Shown here: piece after piece, positions 28,426-37,622 of the stretch | Layout: each line of letters opens with the position of its first letter | Position numbering within the stretch: the stretch's first letter is position 1 | From: an uncultured Gammaproteobacteria bacterium | Lineage (GTDB): Bacteria; Pseudomonadota; Gammaproteobacteria; Steroidobacterales; XN24 | Direction: 5' to 3' | DNA length: 64,000 bases | NCBI GenBank assembly: GCA_947259915.1 | Contig: CAMYOC010000026.1 | Coordinates: 1-64,000, forward strand | Notes under the pieces: generated by a model | The model's database searches: none | The model's input: only the letters and a program-made list of their open reading frames with translations | Told to the model about the DNA's origin: nothing | Made by a program: the position numbers and the translations under genes

Positions 28426-31002
28426 TCAGTCCTGCGTAAAGCTCAGACCCTGCTCGCCCGTATCCACGCGGATCACGCTACCCGGCTTGAACTCCCCGCG
28501 CAGGATCGCCTCGGCCAGCGGGTTCTCAACCTGCTGCTGAATCGCACGTTTGAGCGGCCGCGCGCCATAGACCGGGTCAAAGCCTGCCTCACCGATCCGG
28601 GTGCGCGCGGCGTCGGTCAGCCGGATCTGCATGTCACGCTCGGCCAGTCGCTGCTCGAGATAGGTCAGCTGGATGTCGACGATCTTGCGGATCTGCTCCA
28701 TGCCCAGCGGATGGAACACCACCACGTCATCGACACGGTTGATGAACTCGGGTCGGAAATGCTGGCCCACGACTTCCATGCATGCGGCCTTCATACGCTC
28801 GTAGTTGGCCTCTCCGGCGAGTTCTTGTATCCGCTGCGAACCGAGATTCGAGGTCATCACGATCACAGTATTGCGGAAGTCCACGGTGCGACCGTGGCCA
28901 TCGGTCAGCCGGCCATCGTCCAGCACCTGGAGCAGCACGTTAAACACGTCCGGATGAGCCTTCTCCACTTCATCGAGCAGGATCACCGAATAGGGTTTGC
29001 GGCGCACCGCCTCGGTCAGATGCCCCCCCTCCTCGTAACCGACATAGCCTGGCGGCGCGCCGATCAGCCGTGCCACGGAATGTTTTTCCATGAACTCGGA
29101 CATGTCGATGCGCACCATGGCGTCTGCGGAGTCGAACAGGAAGTTGGCCAGCGCCTTGGTCAGCTCGGTCTTGCCGACGCCGGTGGGACCCAGGAACAGG
29201 AACGAGCCGATGGGGCGGTTCGGGTCGGCGAGACCCGCGCGCGCGCGGCGGATGGCATTGGAGACCGTGACCACGGCCTCGTTCTGACCCACGACCCGGC
29301 GCTCGATAGCCTGCTCCATACGCAGCAGCTTCTCGCGCTCACCTTCGAGCATGCGTGACACCGGGATGCCGGTCCACTTGGATACGACTTCGGCGATCTC
29401 CTCGTCGGTCACCTTGTTACGCAACAGCTGGGGAGCCTCACCCTCCTGCGCTGCCGACGCCTTGAGCTGTTTCTCCAGCTCCGGGATCCGACCGTATTGC
29501 AGCTCGGACATGCGGCCCAGATCATTGGCTCGGCGCGCCGTTTCAAGCTCGAGGCGGGCTCGTTCCAGCTCCTCCTTGATATGCGCGGCGCCCTCGGTCG
29601 CGGCCTTCTCGCTTTTCCAGATCTCGTCCAGATCAGCAAATTCGCGCTCCAGCTCGCCGAGGTCGTTTTCCAGCGCCTCGAGACGCTTGATCGAGGCCTC
29701 GTCCTTCTCCTTGCGCAGGGCCTCGCGCTCGATCTTGAGCTGGATGATGCGTCGTTCCAGACGATCCATCGCCTCCGGCTTGGAATCGATCTCCATGCGG
29801 ATCCGTGAGCCGGCCTCGTCGATCAGATCGATCGCCTTGTCCGGGAGCTGACGATCCGAAATATAACGATGGGACAAGACGGCAGCGGCAACGATCGCCG
29901 GGTCGGTGATCTCGACCCCGTGATGGACTTCATAGCGCTCCTTGAGGCCACGCAGGATTGCAATGGTGTCCTCGACGCTGGGCTCCTCGACCAGCACCTT
30001 CTGGAAGCGGCGCTCCAGCGCCGCGTCCTTCTCTACATACTGACGGTATTCGTCCAGCGTGGTCGCACCCACGCAGTGCAGCTCACCCCGCGCCAGAGCG
30101 GGTTTGAGCATGTTGCCGGCATCCATCGCGCCCTCGGCCTTACCGGCACCGACCATGGTGTGCAGCTCATCGATAAACAGGATGACCTGACCTTCCTGGC
30201 GCGAGAGATCGTTGAGCACACCCTTGAGCCGCTCCTCGAATTCGCCACGGAATTTCGCGCCGGCGATCAATGCGCCCATGTCCAGCGCCAGGATACGCTT
30301 GCTCTTGATGCCCTCGGGCACCTCGCCGTTGACGATGCGTTGGGCCAGACCCTCGACGATGGCTGTCTTGCCGACGCCAGGCTCGCCGATCAGGACCGGG
30401 TTGTTTTTGGTGCGACGTTGCAGCACCTGGACGGTGCGACGGATCTCGTCATCGCGGCCGATGACCGGGTCCAGCTTGCCCTGCTCTGCCCGCTCGGTGA
30501 GATCCACGGTAAAACGTTCCAGAGCCTGACGCGTGTCTTCAGCGTTGGCGTCATCGACGGTCTTGCCGCCGCGCAGCTCTTCGATCGCTTTCTCCACCGC
30601 ACCCTTGACCACGCCGGCATCAGCCAGCGTCGCCGCCAGCGGACCCTTGTCTTCGAGCGCCGCAAGCAGAAACAGCTCGCTGGTGATGTACTGATCGCCG
30701 CGTTTTTGCGCCAGCTTATCGCTGAGGTTGAGCAGGCGGTTCAGATCCTGAGACAGATGCACGTCACCACCGGCGCCCTCGACTTTGGCCAGTCGGTCCA
30801 TCTGCTCGCCCAGACGCGAACGGAGTGCGTCCACCTTGGCGCCCGCCCGGCTCATCAGGTGACGCAGGGTGCCACCCTGCTGATCGAGCAGCGCGATCAT
30901 CAGATGGACCGGCTCGATAAACTGATTGTCCTGACCAAGCGCCAGGGACTGGGCATCAGCCAGCGCCATCTGGAACTTGGTTGTCAGCTTGTCCATCCGC
31001 AT
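28426..31002 (-). CDS. clpB: ATP-dependent disaggregase ClpB
   Basis: ClpB is a hexameric AAA+ chaperone that, with DnaK, pulls proteins out of aggregates after heat stress. The 858-residue protein has the N-domain, two Walker A motifs (GEPGVGKT about 205; GPTGVGKT about 605), the coiled-coil M domain between them (a long Glu/Arg-rich stretch about 410-530), and the second AAA+ C-terminal region ending [10 protein letters not shown]. It is third in rluD-pgeF-clpB, the same order as in E. coli. A GAGGGG lies upstream of ATG 31002. I saw no clear sigma-32 promoter in the 57 bp before it. Confidence 0.97.
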   Translation of the reverse strand: MRMDKLTTKFQMALADAQSLALGQDNQFIEPVHLMIALLDQQGGTLRHLMSRAGAKVDALRSRLGEQMDRLAKVEGAGGDVHLSQDLNRLLNLSDKLAQKRGDQYITSELFLLAALEDKGPLAATLADAGVVKGAVEKAIEELRGGKTVDDANAEDTRQALERFTVDLTERAEQGKLDPVIGRDDEIRRTVQVLQRRTKNNPVLIGEPGVGKTAIVEGLAQRIVNGEVPEGIKSKRILALDMGALIAGAKFRGEFEERLKGVLNDLSRQEGQVILFIDELHTMVGAGKAEGAMDAGNMLKPALARGELHCVGATTLDEYRQYVEKDAALERRFQKVLVEEPSVEDTIAILRGLKERYEVHHGVEITDPAIVAAAVLSHRYISDRQLPDKAIDLIDEAGSRIRMEIDSKPEAMDRLERRIIQLKIEREALRKEKDEASIKRLEALENDLGELEREFADLDEIWKSEKAATEGAAHIKEELERARLELETARRANDLGRMSELQYGRIPELEKQLKASAAQEGEAPQLLRNKVTDEEIAEVVSKWTGIPVSRMLEGEREKLLRMEQAIERRVVGQNEAVVTVSNAIRRARAGLADPNRPIGSFLFLGPTGVGKTELTKALANFLFDSADAMVRIDMSEFMEKHSVARLIGAPPGYVGYEEGGHLTEAVRRKPYSVILLDEVEKAHPDVFNVLLQVLDDGRLTDGHGRTVDFRNTVIVMTSNLGSQRIQELAGEANYERMKAACMEVVGQHFRPEFINRVDDVVVFHPLGMEQIRKIVDIQLTYLEQRLAERDMQIRLTDAARTRIGEAGFDPVYGARPLKRAIQQQVENPLAEAILRGEFKPGSVIRVDTGEQGLSFTQD

Positions 31003-31059
31003 GATCGTTTTCCCCTCACTCGCTTACCCACCGGTAGATGGGGGGAGCCGGCGGCTTTT

Positions 31060-31839
31060 TCAAGCGCGCGGGTGTTCGCCCTCGCGCCAGATCAGCGTCG
31101 CCATGCGGCCACAGGCTCCGTCGCGCCGAAACGAATAGAAGCGATGGCTTTCCTCGAAGGTACAGGCCGCGGCGGCAGTGACCGACGCGACACCCAGCGC
31201 GATCAGCCGGCGCCGTGCCAGAGCCTGCAGATCGGTGTGCCAGCGGTCTCCCCGGCCAGCCCGGAAACAGACTGCAGCACCCTCATCTCCGGCCAAAAAA
31301 GCATCGCGCACTTCCGGACCGACCTCGAAGCGCTCTGTGCCGATGCATGGACCGAGCCAGGCGATCAGCTCAGCCGCGGGAACCACCATCGCTGTGACGG
31401 CCTGCTCGATGACGCCGGCTGCCAGACCGCGCCAGCCGGCATGGACTGCACCCACCCGGCTGCCGGCTTGGTCGGTGAGCAGCACCGGCAGACAGTCGGC
31501 GGTCAATACCGCGCACACCCGTCCGGAGCGAGAGGCGACCGCTGCATCGGCCCGAAGAACTTCGGTTTGTGAGTGATCGTCGTCCAGGTTCAGCACCTCG
31601 ACCCCATGCTGCTGGTCAAGCCACACGGGCTCGCCAGGGAGGCCGGCCGACTGGCGCAGACGGGCTCGATTCGCGCTGACCGCTGCCGGGTCGTCACCCA
31701 CATGGCGGCCAAGATTGAAGCTGGCGTAGGGTCCGGTGCTGACGCCGCCCAGCCGCGTTGTCGACAGGGCCCTGACCCCTGATGGCGCTGGCCAGCCCGG
31801 TTGCAAAAACCCGGTCTCAGGCATCTGCAGACCTGGCAT
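31060..31839 (-). CDS. pgeF: Purine nucleoside/polyphenol oxidase-like laccase-domain protein (PgeF/YfiH)
   Basis: This 259-residue DUF152/laccase-domain protein shows the conserved metal-site regions AVLTADCLPVLL, GAVHAGWRGLAAGVIE and HRFYSFRRDGACGRMATLIW. PgeF has been reported to correct peptidoglycan editing errors, and related proteins have purine nucleoside phosphorylase/deaminase activity, so the precise role is uncertain. Its start overlaps the rluD stop; two ATG codons (31839 and 31824) are possible. Position between rluD and clpB is conserved. Confidence 0.93.
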   Translation of the reverse strand: MPGLQMPETGFLQPGWPAPSGVRALSTTRLGGVSTGPYASFNLGRHVGDDPAAVSANRARLRQSAGLPGEPVWLDQQHGVEVLNLDDDHSQTEVLRADAAVASRSGRVCAVLTADCLPVLLTDQAGSRVGAVHAGWRGLAAGVIEQAVTAMVVPAAELIAWLGPCIGTERFEVGPEVRDAFLAGDEGAAVCFRAGRGDRWHTDLQALARRRLIALGVASVTAAAACTFEESHRFYSFRRDGACGRMATLIWREGEHPRA

Positions 31840-32779
31840 CCTGGGCCAGGACGTTCAGCAACTGGCGGAAGTCCCTGGGCAGTTCGGCCTCGAAGGCCAC
31901 GGTCTCGCCGCTGGCCGGATGCTGAAACGCCAGACGCCGCGCGTGCAGGGCCTGACGCCTGAATCCACGCAGGCTCTCGATCAACGCCGGCGTGGCGCCG
32001 GCAGGCAGCTGCAGACGCCCGTAGACCGGATCGCCCACCAGGGGATGCCCGGCATGGGCCAGATGCACACGGATCTGATGGGTGCGCCCGGTCTCCAGGC
32101 GGGCCAGCAGATGTGTATGGCCGCGGAAGCGCCGGATCACTCGATAATGGGTAACCGCCGGGCGTCCGCTGTTGCGTACCGTCATCCGCAATCTGTCTAC
32201 CGGATGACGGCCGATCGGTGCATCGACAGTGCCGCCGGCGGTCAGCACACCGCGGCAGACCGCTTCATATTCCCGGCGCACGCTGCGGACCTCGAGCTGG
32301 CGAACCAACGCCGCATGGGCGGTTTCCGTCGCCGCGACGACCATCAGACCGGTAGTGTCCTTGTCCAGCCGATGAACGAGGCCGGCGCGAGGCACTTCAG
32401 CCAGGGCCGGGCGATGGTGCAACAACGCGTTTTGCAAAGTCCCGGCCGGATTGCCTGCCCCCGGGTGGACCACCAGGCCCGCGGGTTTGTCGATGACCAG
32501 CACCTCGTCGTCCTCCCAGACGATCGAGAGGGGAATCCGTTGCGGAGCGATACTCACCCTGGGTTCGGGCTCGGCCAGCAGACGCAGCCGCTCGCCGGCG
32601 ATGACCGGGTCCCGCGGCCGCCGTTGTTCACCATTTACGGTGAGTTGCCCACCCAGGATCCATTGCTTCAAACGGCTGCGGGAGAAATCGGCAAACAGGT
32701 CAGCCGCGGCCTGATCCAGCCGGCGGCCACTCTGCTCTTCGTCTATCAGGGCTATAAACTCGCGGTTTTCAGTGCTCAA
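31817..32779 (-). CDS. rluD: 23S rRNA pseudouridine synthase RluD
   Basis: RluD converts uridines 1911, 1915 and 1917 of 23S rRNA (E. coli numbering) to pseudouridine. The 320-residue protein has an N-terminal S4 RNA-binding domain (SRSRLKQWILGGQLTVNG) and the catalytic motif HRLDKDTTGL with Asp139, then GRTHQIRVHLAHAGHPLVGD. The reading frame starts with TTG at 32779 (no ATG in range), preceded by GGGAAAGG. It is divergent from bamD, as in E. coli. Confidence 0.96.
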   Translation of the reverse strand: MSTENREFIALIDEEQSGRRLDQAAADLFADFSRSRLKQWILGGQLTVNGEQRRPRDPVIAGERLRLLAEPEPRVSIAPQRIPLSIVWEDDEVLVIDKPAGLVVHPGAGNPAGTLQNALLHHRPALAEVPRAGLVHRLDKDTTGLMVVAATETAHAALVRQLEVRSVRREYEAVCRGVLTAGGTVDAPIGRHPVDRLRMTVRNSGRPAVTHYRVIRRFRGHTHLLARLETGRTHQIRVHLAHAGHPLVGDPVYGRLQLPAGATPALIESLRGFRRQALHARRLAFQHPASGETVAFEAELPRDFRQLLNVLAQDARSADA

Positions 32780-32830
32780 GGATCCTTTCCCGGGCTATCG
32801 GCATGGGCCGAGCGAGCTCTGAGTTTACGT

Positions 32831-32836
32831 TATAAT
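32831..32836 (+). promoter_or_regulatory. Perfect -10 hexamer upstream of bamD
   Basis: TATAAT stands 41 bp before the bamD start in the 97-bp rluD/bamD gap. The -35 region at the right distance (CCGAGC) is poor, so an activator may be needed or the site may be weak. Confidence 0.5.
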
Positions 32837-32876
32837 CCGCCCCCACCCCGGTCACCTCAACGCCCCGGTAAATCAT

Positions 32877-33713
32877 TTGGACCCCCGCCTGACCAAGCTC
32901 GCCCGCTCTCTCCTGTTCGTGGTCTGTCTGGCCGCGGTCACCGCCGGCTGCGCCTCCAAAGGTGGTCGCAGCGTCAACCCGAACGAAGACGCGAGGGAGA
33001 TGTTCGATCGCGGTGAGCGGGCGCTTAATCTGGGTAACTTTGGCTACGCGGTGAGTAACTTCGAATACCTCACCGCCGTGTACCCGTTCAGCGAGTATGC
33101 GAAGCAGGCCCAGCTCGATCTGATGTATGCCTACTATCGAGCCGGCGAGCCCGAGTCCGCGCTGGAGGCGGCAGATCAGTTCCTGCTCGAAAACCCGACT
33201 CATCCGCGTATCGACTACGCCCACTACGTCAAGGGGCTGGTCAACTTCGAACGTTCGCGAGGTCCGCTGGAGAAGTTGTTCCGGGTCGATCAGAGTCAGC
33301 GCCCACAGGACAAGCTGGAATCCTCCTATCGCAGCTTCTCGGTGGTCGCCAACCAGTTCCCCGACAGCGCCTATGCCGAGGACTCGCGCCAGCGGATGGT
33401 CTATCTGCGCAACCAGCTGGCTCGCTACGAGATTCACATCGCCGACTATTATCTGCGCCGCGGCGCGTTTGTCGCCTCAGCGAACCGGGCCAGGAACGTG
33501 CTGCAGACCTACCCGCAGTCGGAATCGGTGGTCCCGGCCCTGCAGATCCTGGTCTCCGCGTACCGCCAGCTGGGTCTGGAGCAACTGGCGGCCAGTTCCA
33601 TGAGCGTGCTGCAGGAGAACTATCCGGATCGGGCGGTGGCCTACGGTGAACGCGGCTCCAAGCCAGAGGGCACGCTGATCGAGCGCTTTATCCTGCGTCG
33701 AAACCTGAAGTGA
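32877..33713 (+). CDS. bamD: Outer-membrane assembly lipoprotein BamD
   Basis: BamD is the essential lipoprotein of the BAM complex that inserts beta-barrel proteins. The 278-residue product has a lipoprotein signal (SLLFVVCLAAVTAGCASKGG with the lipidated Cys), then TPR-like repeats (MFDRGERALNLGNFGYAVSN; SAYAEDSRQRMVYLRNQLAR; ADYYLRRGAFVASANRARNV), the BamD hallmark. The start appears to be TTG 32877, because no ATG or GTG precedes the signal peptide in frame. It converges on nadE and the two coding regions overlap by 26 bp at their 3' ends. Confidence 0.95.
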   Translation: MDPRLTKLARSLLFVVCLAAVTAGCASKGGRSVNPNEDAREMFDRGERALNLGNFGYAVSNFEYLTAVYPFSEYAKQAQLDLMYAYYRAGEPESALEAADQFLLENPTHPRIDYAHYVKGLVNFERSRGPLEKLFRVDQSQRPQDKLESSYRSFSVVANQFPDSAYAEDSRQRMVYLRNQLARYEIHIADYYLRRGAFVASANRARNVLQTYPQSESVVPALQILVSAYRQLGLEQLAASSMSVLQENYPDRAVAYGERGSKPEGTLIERFILRRNLK

Positions 33714-35310
33714 TCGGGTAGCGCCAGTCGCGGCCGAAGGCCCGGCGGCTGACGCGGATGCCCGGCGGCGCCTGACGGCGTTTGTATTCGTTCTGTTTCA
33801 CCATCCCCAGCACCCGGCCGACGGTTGCGCGATCAAAGCCGCGGGCGACGATGTCATCAACGGAGCAATCCTCCTCGATAAAGGCGGACAGGATCGGATC
33901 CATGATTTCATAGGGTGGCAATGAGTCCGTGTCCTTCTGTTCGTGACGCAGCTCGGCCGAGGGCGGTCGCTCGATAATGCGGGCCGGGATCACTGCGCCG
34001 AGGCTGTTACGGTAATCAGCCAACCTGAACACCATGCTCTTGCTACAGTCCTTGATCGGCGCAAAGCCACCGGCCATATCACCGTAAAGGGTGGCGTAGC
34101 CCACCGCCATCTCGCTCTTGTTGCCGGTCGTCAACAGCATCAGGCCAAGCTTGTTGGAGATCGCCATCAAAATCATGCCGCGACAACGTGACTGGATGTT
34201 CTCCTCGGTGACATCTTCGTCGCGGCCGGCAAAGAGGTCCGCGAGCGCCTGGTTGACTGAGTGGAATATCGGCTCGATGGAGATCACATCATGGTGTACC
34301 CCGAGCCCGTCTGCCATGGCCTGGGCATCCGCCAGACTGATCCCGGCCGTGTAGCGGGACGGCATCATCACGGTCCGCACCCGGTCCGCACCCAGCGCAT
34401 CGACGGCGATCGCCAGCGTCAGCGCGGAGTCGATACCTCCCGACAGACCCAGCACAACCCCGGGGAAGCGATGCTTGTTCACGTAGTCGCGCACGCCCAG
34501 CACCAGCGCCTGATACACGCCCGATTCATCTTCGAGCATGGGCGCGATCGGACCGGGAAGCGGCCGCACCGCCGAGCCTTTGATCTCACAGTCGACCACC
34601 AGCATCGCGTCTTCAAACGCCGGAGCCCTCTGCACGACCTCGCCGTCGGCGGCCACCACCATCGAGCCGCCATCGAAGATGAGCTCGTCCTGGCCGCCAA
34701 CCATGTTGCAGTAGATCAGCGGCAGAGCGGTTTCCGCTACCCGCGCACGGATCACGTCTTCGCGGCGTCGCTGGCTGGTCGTGTCATAGGGGGACCCATT
34801 GATGACCAAAAGCACCTGCGCTCCGGCCTCCTGTGCTGCGCCCGCCGCGCCGCTGCGCCAGATGTCCTCACAGATCGTCACACCGCAGCGCACGCCGGCG
34901 ATCTCAACCACGCAGGCCTGGTCGCCGGCCGTGAAGTAACGTTGTTCATCGAAGACGCCGTAATTGGGCAGCAGCCGCTTGCGATAATTTGCGACCACAC
35001 GACCGTCGGCAATCAATGCGGCGCTGTTATAGATACGGTCATCCTCGTATTCCGGATAACCCACCAACAGCGAGATGCCCTCAACCTGGGCACATAATTG
35101 TTCGAGGGCTCGACCGACGCTGCGGCGCATATTGCCGTGGAACAGGAGATCTTCTGGCGGGTAGCCGCAAAGAGCCAGCTCCGGGAACACCACCAGATCT
35201 GCGCCGAACTCATCGCGCGCGGCCGCTACCTTGTGCAGGATCAGGGCGACGTTGCCCGCCACGTCGCCGACGACGGGGTTGATTTGTGCGATGGCGACCT
35301 TGAGCGTCAT
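33688..35310 (-). CDS. nadE: Glutamine-dependent NAD+ synthetase
   Basis: The enzyme amidates nicotinate adenine dinucleotide to NAD+, using ammonia tunnelled from glutamine. The 540-residue protein has an N-terminal nitrilase-type glutaminase with the catalytic triad Glu44 (FPELALCGYPPEDLL), Lys111 (YRKRLLPNYGVFDE) and Cys147 (VTICEDIW), and a C-terminal ATP-pyrophosphatase with LGLSGGIDSALT (about 285). It ends GRDWRYPITSGF. It precedes the convergent bamD end and follows sucD by 28 bp on the same strand, so it may be read through from sucCD. pncC in this window feeds the same pathway. Confidence 0.97.
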   Translation of the reverse strand: MTLKVAIAQINPVVGDVAGNVALILHKVAAARDEFGADLVVFPELALCGYPPEDLLFHGNMRRSVGRALEQLCAQVEGISLLVGYPEYEDDRIYNSAALIADGRVVANYRKRLLPNYGVFDEQRYFTAGDQACVVEIAGVRCGVTICEDIWRSGAAGAAQEAGAQVLLVINGSPYDTTSQRRREDVIRARVAETALPLIYCNMVGGQDELIFDGGSMVVAADGEVVQRAPAFEDAMLVVDCEIKGSAVRPLPGPIAPMLEDESGVYQALVLGVRDYVNKHRFPGVVLGLSGGIDSALTLAIAVDALGADRVRTVMMPSRYTAGISLADAQAMADGLGVHHDVISIEPIFHSVNQALADLFAGRDEDVTEENIQSRCRGMILMAISNKLGLMLLTTGNKSEMAVGYATLYGDMAGGFAPIKDCSKSMVFRLADYRNSLGAVIPARIIERPPSAELRHEQKDTDSLPPYEIMDPILSAFIEEDCSVDDIVARGFDRATVGRVLGMVKQNEYKRRQAPPGIRVSRRAFGRDWRYPITSGFDAG

Positions 35311-35338
35311 GGGTCGGCAGACTGAGCCGCAACCGCGT

Positions 35339-36211
35339 TCAGCTATCGAAGCACTGGAGCATGGCGCTTCCCAGTTCCGCCGGCGACCTCACTGTCTTCA
35401 CCCCGGCTTCTTCCAGCGCCGCGAACTTCTCCACCGCGGTGCCCTTGCCACCCGAGATGATGGCGCCGGCATGACCCATACGCTTGCCCGGCGGCGCGGT
35501 GACGCCGGCGATGTAAGCCACCACCGGTTTACTCAGGTTTGCGGCGATGAACTCAGCCGCTGCTTCCTCGTCGGTGCCACCGATCTCACCGACCATGACC
35601 ACGCCCTCGGTCTGCGGATCGCTCTCGAACAGCTCGAGACAGTCGATAAAGTCCATGCCGCGTACCGGATCGCCGCCGATGCCGATGCAGGTGGACTGGC
35701 CGAGTCCGTTACAGGTGGTCTGGTAGACCGCTTCATAGGTGAGCGTGCCGGAGCGGGAGACGACGCCGATCTTGCCCGGCTGGTGGATAAAGCCCGGCAT
35801 GATGCCGATCTTGCACTCACCCGGGGTGATGATGCCGGGGCAGTTGGGTCCGATCAGGCGACAATCGCGTTCGCGCAGTGCTGCTTTGACCCGCACCATG
35901 TCCATGACCGGTATGCCTTCAGTGATACAGACGACCAGACCGATGCCGGCATCGGCGGCCTCGAGGATCGCATCGGCGGCGAACGGCGCCGGCACATAGA
36001 TCATGCTCACATCGGCGCCGGTCTCGGCCACCGCGTCGCTGACCGTGTTGAACACGGGCCGGTCCATATGCGTGCTGCCGCCCCGACCCGGCGTGACGCC
36101 ACCGACGAGTTGGGTGCCGTATTCGATGCACTGCTGTGAATGGAAGCTACCCTGCTGACCGGTAAAACCCTGGCAGATGACCTTGCTGTCGCGGTTAACC
36201 AAAATACTCAT
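35339..36211 (-). CDS. sucD: Succinate--CoA ligase, alpha subunit
   Basis: This TCA-cycle subunit binds CoA and carries the phosphohistidine. The 290-residue protein has the CoA-binding start ([20 protein letters not shown]), [20 protein letters not shown], and the active-site His near 247 in [16 protein letters not shown]. It follows sucC by 20 bp on the same strand, forming the usual sucCD pair. Confidence 0.97.
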   Translation of the reverse strand: MSILVNRDSKVICQGFTGQQGSFHSQQCIEYGTQLVGGVTPGRGGSTHMDRPVFNTVSDAVAETGADVSMIYVPAPFAADAILEAADAGIGLVVCITEGIPVMDMVRVKAALRERDCRLIGPNCPGIITPGECKIGIMPGFIHQPGKIGVVSRSGTLTYEAVYQTTCNGLGQSTCIGIGGDPVRGMDFIDCLELFESDPQTEGVVMVGEIGGTDEEAAAEFIAANLSKPVVAYIAGVTAPPGKRMGHAGAIISGGKGTAVEKFAALEEAGVKTVRSPAELGSAMLQCFDS

Positions 36212-36231
36212 GACGTCTCCTCAGTGATCCT

Positions 36232-37386
36232 TCAGGCCGCGACGACTTTTCGAGCCGCGTCGGTCAAATCCTCCGCGGCGACAATGGCCAGACCGCTGTT
36301 GGCCAGCAGCTCCCTGCCCTTCTCGACGTTGGTGCCTTCAAGCCGGACCACCACCGGCACGCTCACACCTACCTCCCTGACCGCGGTGATCACACCCTCC
36401 GCGATCAGATCGCAGCGCACGATGCCACCAAAAATATTCACCAGGATCGCCTTGACCCCTTCGTTGGAGAGGATCAGCTTGAATGCCTCGGTCACGCGCT
36501 CGGCGGTGGCACCGCCGCCGACATCGAGGAAGTTGGCGGGTTCGCCGCCATGGAGCTTGATCAGATCCATGGTCGCCATCGCGAGACCGGCGCCGTTGAC
36601 CATGCACGCGATGTCGCCATCCAGAGAGACATAGTTGAGATCGTGCTCGCTGGCCTCGTTCTCCTTTTCGTCTTCCTGGCTGGGGTCGCGCCACTGGAGC
36701 AATCGCTTCTGTCGAAACAGCGCGTTGCTGTCCAGATTGATCTTGGCATCCAGCGCCACCAGCCTGCCGTCAGTAGTGACGATCAACGGGTTCACTTCGA
36801 CCAGGCTGGCGTCGCACTCGGTAAGCAGCTTGTACAGCGCCTGGACCATGGCAGTGAACTCGCCGATCTGGCTCTTTTCGAGTCCGAGCCCAAAGGCCAG
36901 CTTGCGCGCCTGATAGGGCATCAGGCCCGCCGCCGGATGCACCGCAACGCGGAATATCTTCTCCGGTTCGGTCGCGGCCACTTCTTCGATATCCATGCCG
37001 CCGGCTGCCGAGGCCATAAACACGACCTTCTCCTGGGCCCGGTCGATCAACAGGCTGAGATAGAGCTCGCGCTCGATAGCGGAACCGCTCTCGACCAACA
37101 CCGCGTTGATGGGCAGCCCGTCCGGACCGGTCTGATGGGTCACCAAACGCTGACCCAGCATGGCCTCGGCCGCTGCCCGGACTTCCGCCGGACTCTTGAC
37201 GAGCTTGACGCCCCCGCCCTTGCCACGGCCGCCCGCATGGACCTGGGCCTTGACCACCCACAGCGGTCCGCCCAGCTCTTCCGCCGCTTTGACTGCCTCA
37301 TCCGCAGAATGGGCAGGAAACCCCTGCGGGACCGGGATGCCGTATTCGGCGAACAGTTTTTTGGACTGATATTCGTGGAGATTCAT
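36232..37386 (-). CDS. sucC: Succinate--CoA ligase, beta subunit
   Basis: This subunit has the ATP-grasp nucleotide-binding domain and the succinate/phosphate site. The 384-residue protein starts [20 protein letters not shown] and has [36 protein letters not shown] and the conserved [21 protein letters not shown] chose ATG 37386, the normal family start; the frame extends to 37422. The gene is divergent from pilS across a 236-bp region that holds a long inverted repeat. Confidence 0.97.
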   Translation of the reverse strand: MNLHEYQSKKLFAEYGIPVPQGFPAHSADEAVKAAEELGGPLWVVKAQVHAGGRGKGGGVKLVKSPAEVRAAAEAMLGQRLVTHQTGPDGLPINAVLVESGSAIERELYLSLLIDRAQEKVVFMASAAGGMDIEEVAATEPEKIFRVAVHPAAGLMPYQARKLAFGLGLEKSQIGEFTAMVQALYKLLTECDASLVEVNPLIVTTDGRLVALDAKINLDSNALFRQKRLLQWRDPSQEDEKENEASEHDLNYVSLDGDIACMVNGAGLAMATMDLIKLHGGEPANFLDVGGGATAERVTEAFKLILSNEGVKAILVNIFGGIVRCDLIAEGVITAVREVGVSVPVVVRLEGTNVEKGRELLANSGLAIVAAEDLTDAARKVVAA

Positions 37387-37478
37387 GGGACCACCCGGGT
37401 ACACGTGGAATTGCCGGAGCACCGGGTCCGTGGCGCCATTAAGAACGTCGGCGACGTGGAAGGGTCGCCGGTCGCCCG

Positions 37479-37527
37479 AAATACGCGCCTCGATCGGGGG
37501 TCCGGGGGGAAATCGAGGCGCGTATTT
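37479..37527. repeat. Long perfect inverted repeat between sucC and pilS
   Basis: AAATACGCGCCTCGAT (37479-37494) is repeated in exact inverse at 37512-37527, separated by a 17-base G-rich loop. It sits about 93-141 bp upstream of the sucC ATG and 96-144 bp upstream of the pilS ATG. Since both neighbours run away from it, it is not a terminator of either. It may be an operator, or a structure in a leader transcript. Confidence 0.85.
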
Positions 37528-37558
37528 TGGAGCAAAGCGCTGGTTTAGGCAAAAGCGC

Positions 37559-37586
37559 TTGCCCCTCGCGGTTGACCTCTTAGAAT
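37559..37586 (+). promoter_or_regulatory. Candidate sigma-70 promoter of pilS
   Basis: TTGCCC (37559-37564) and TAGAAT (37581-37586) are separated by 16 bp, and the -10 box is 36 bp before the pilS ATG. Both boxes are imperfect. Confidence 0.4.
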
Positions 37587-37622
37587 GGCCCGGAGCTTTT
37601 CAGCGGGGCATCGCCATCCACC

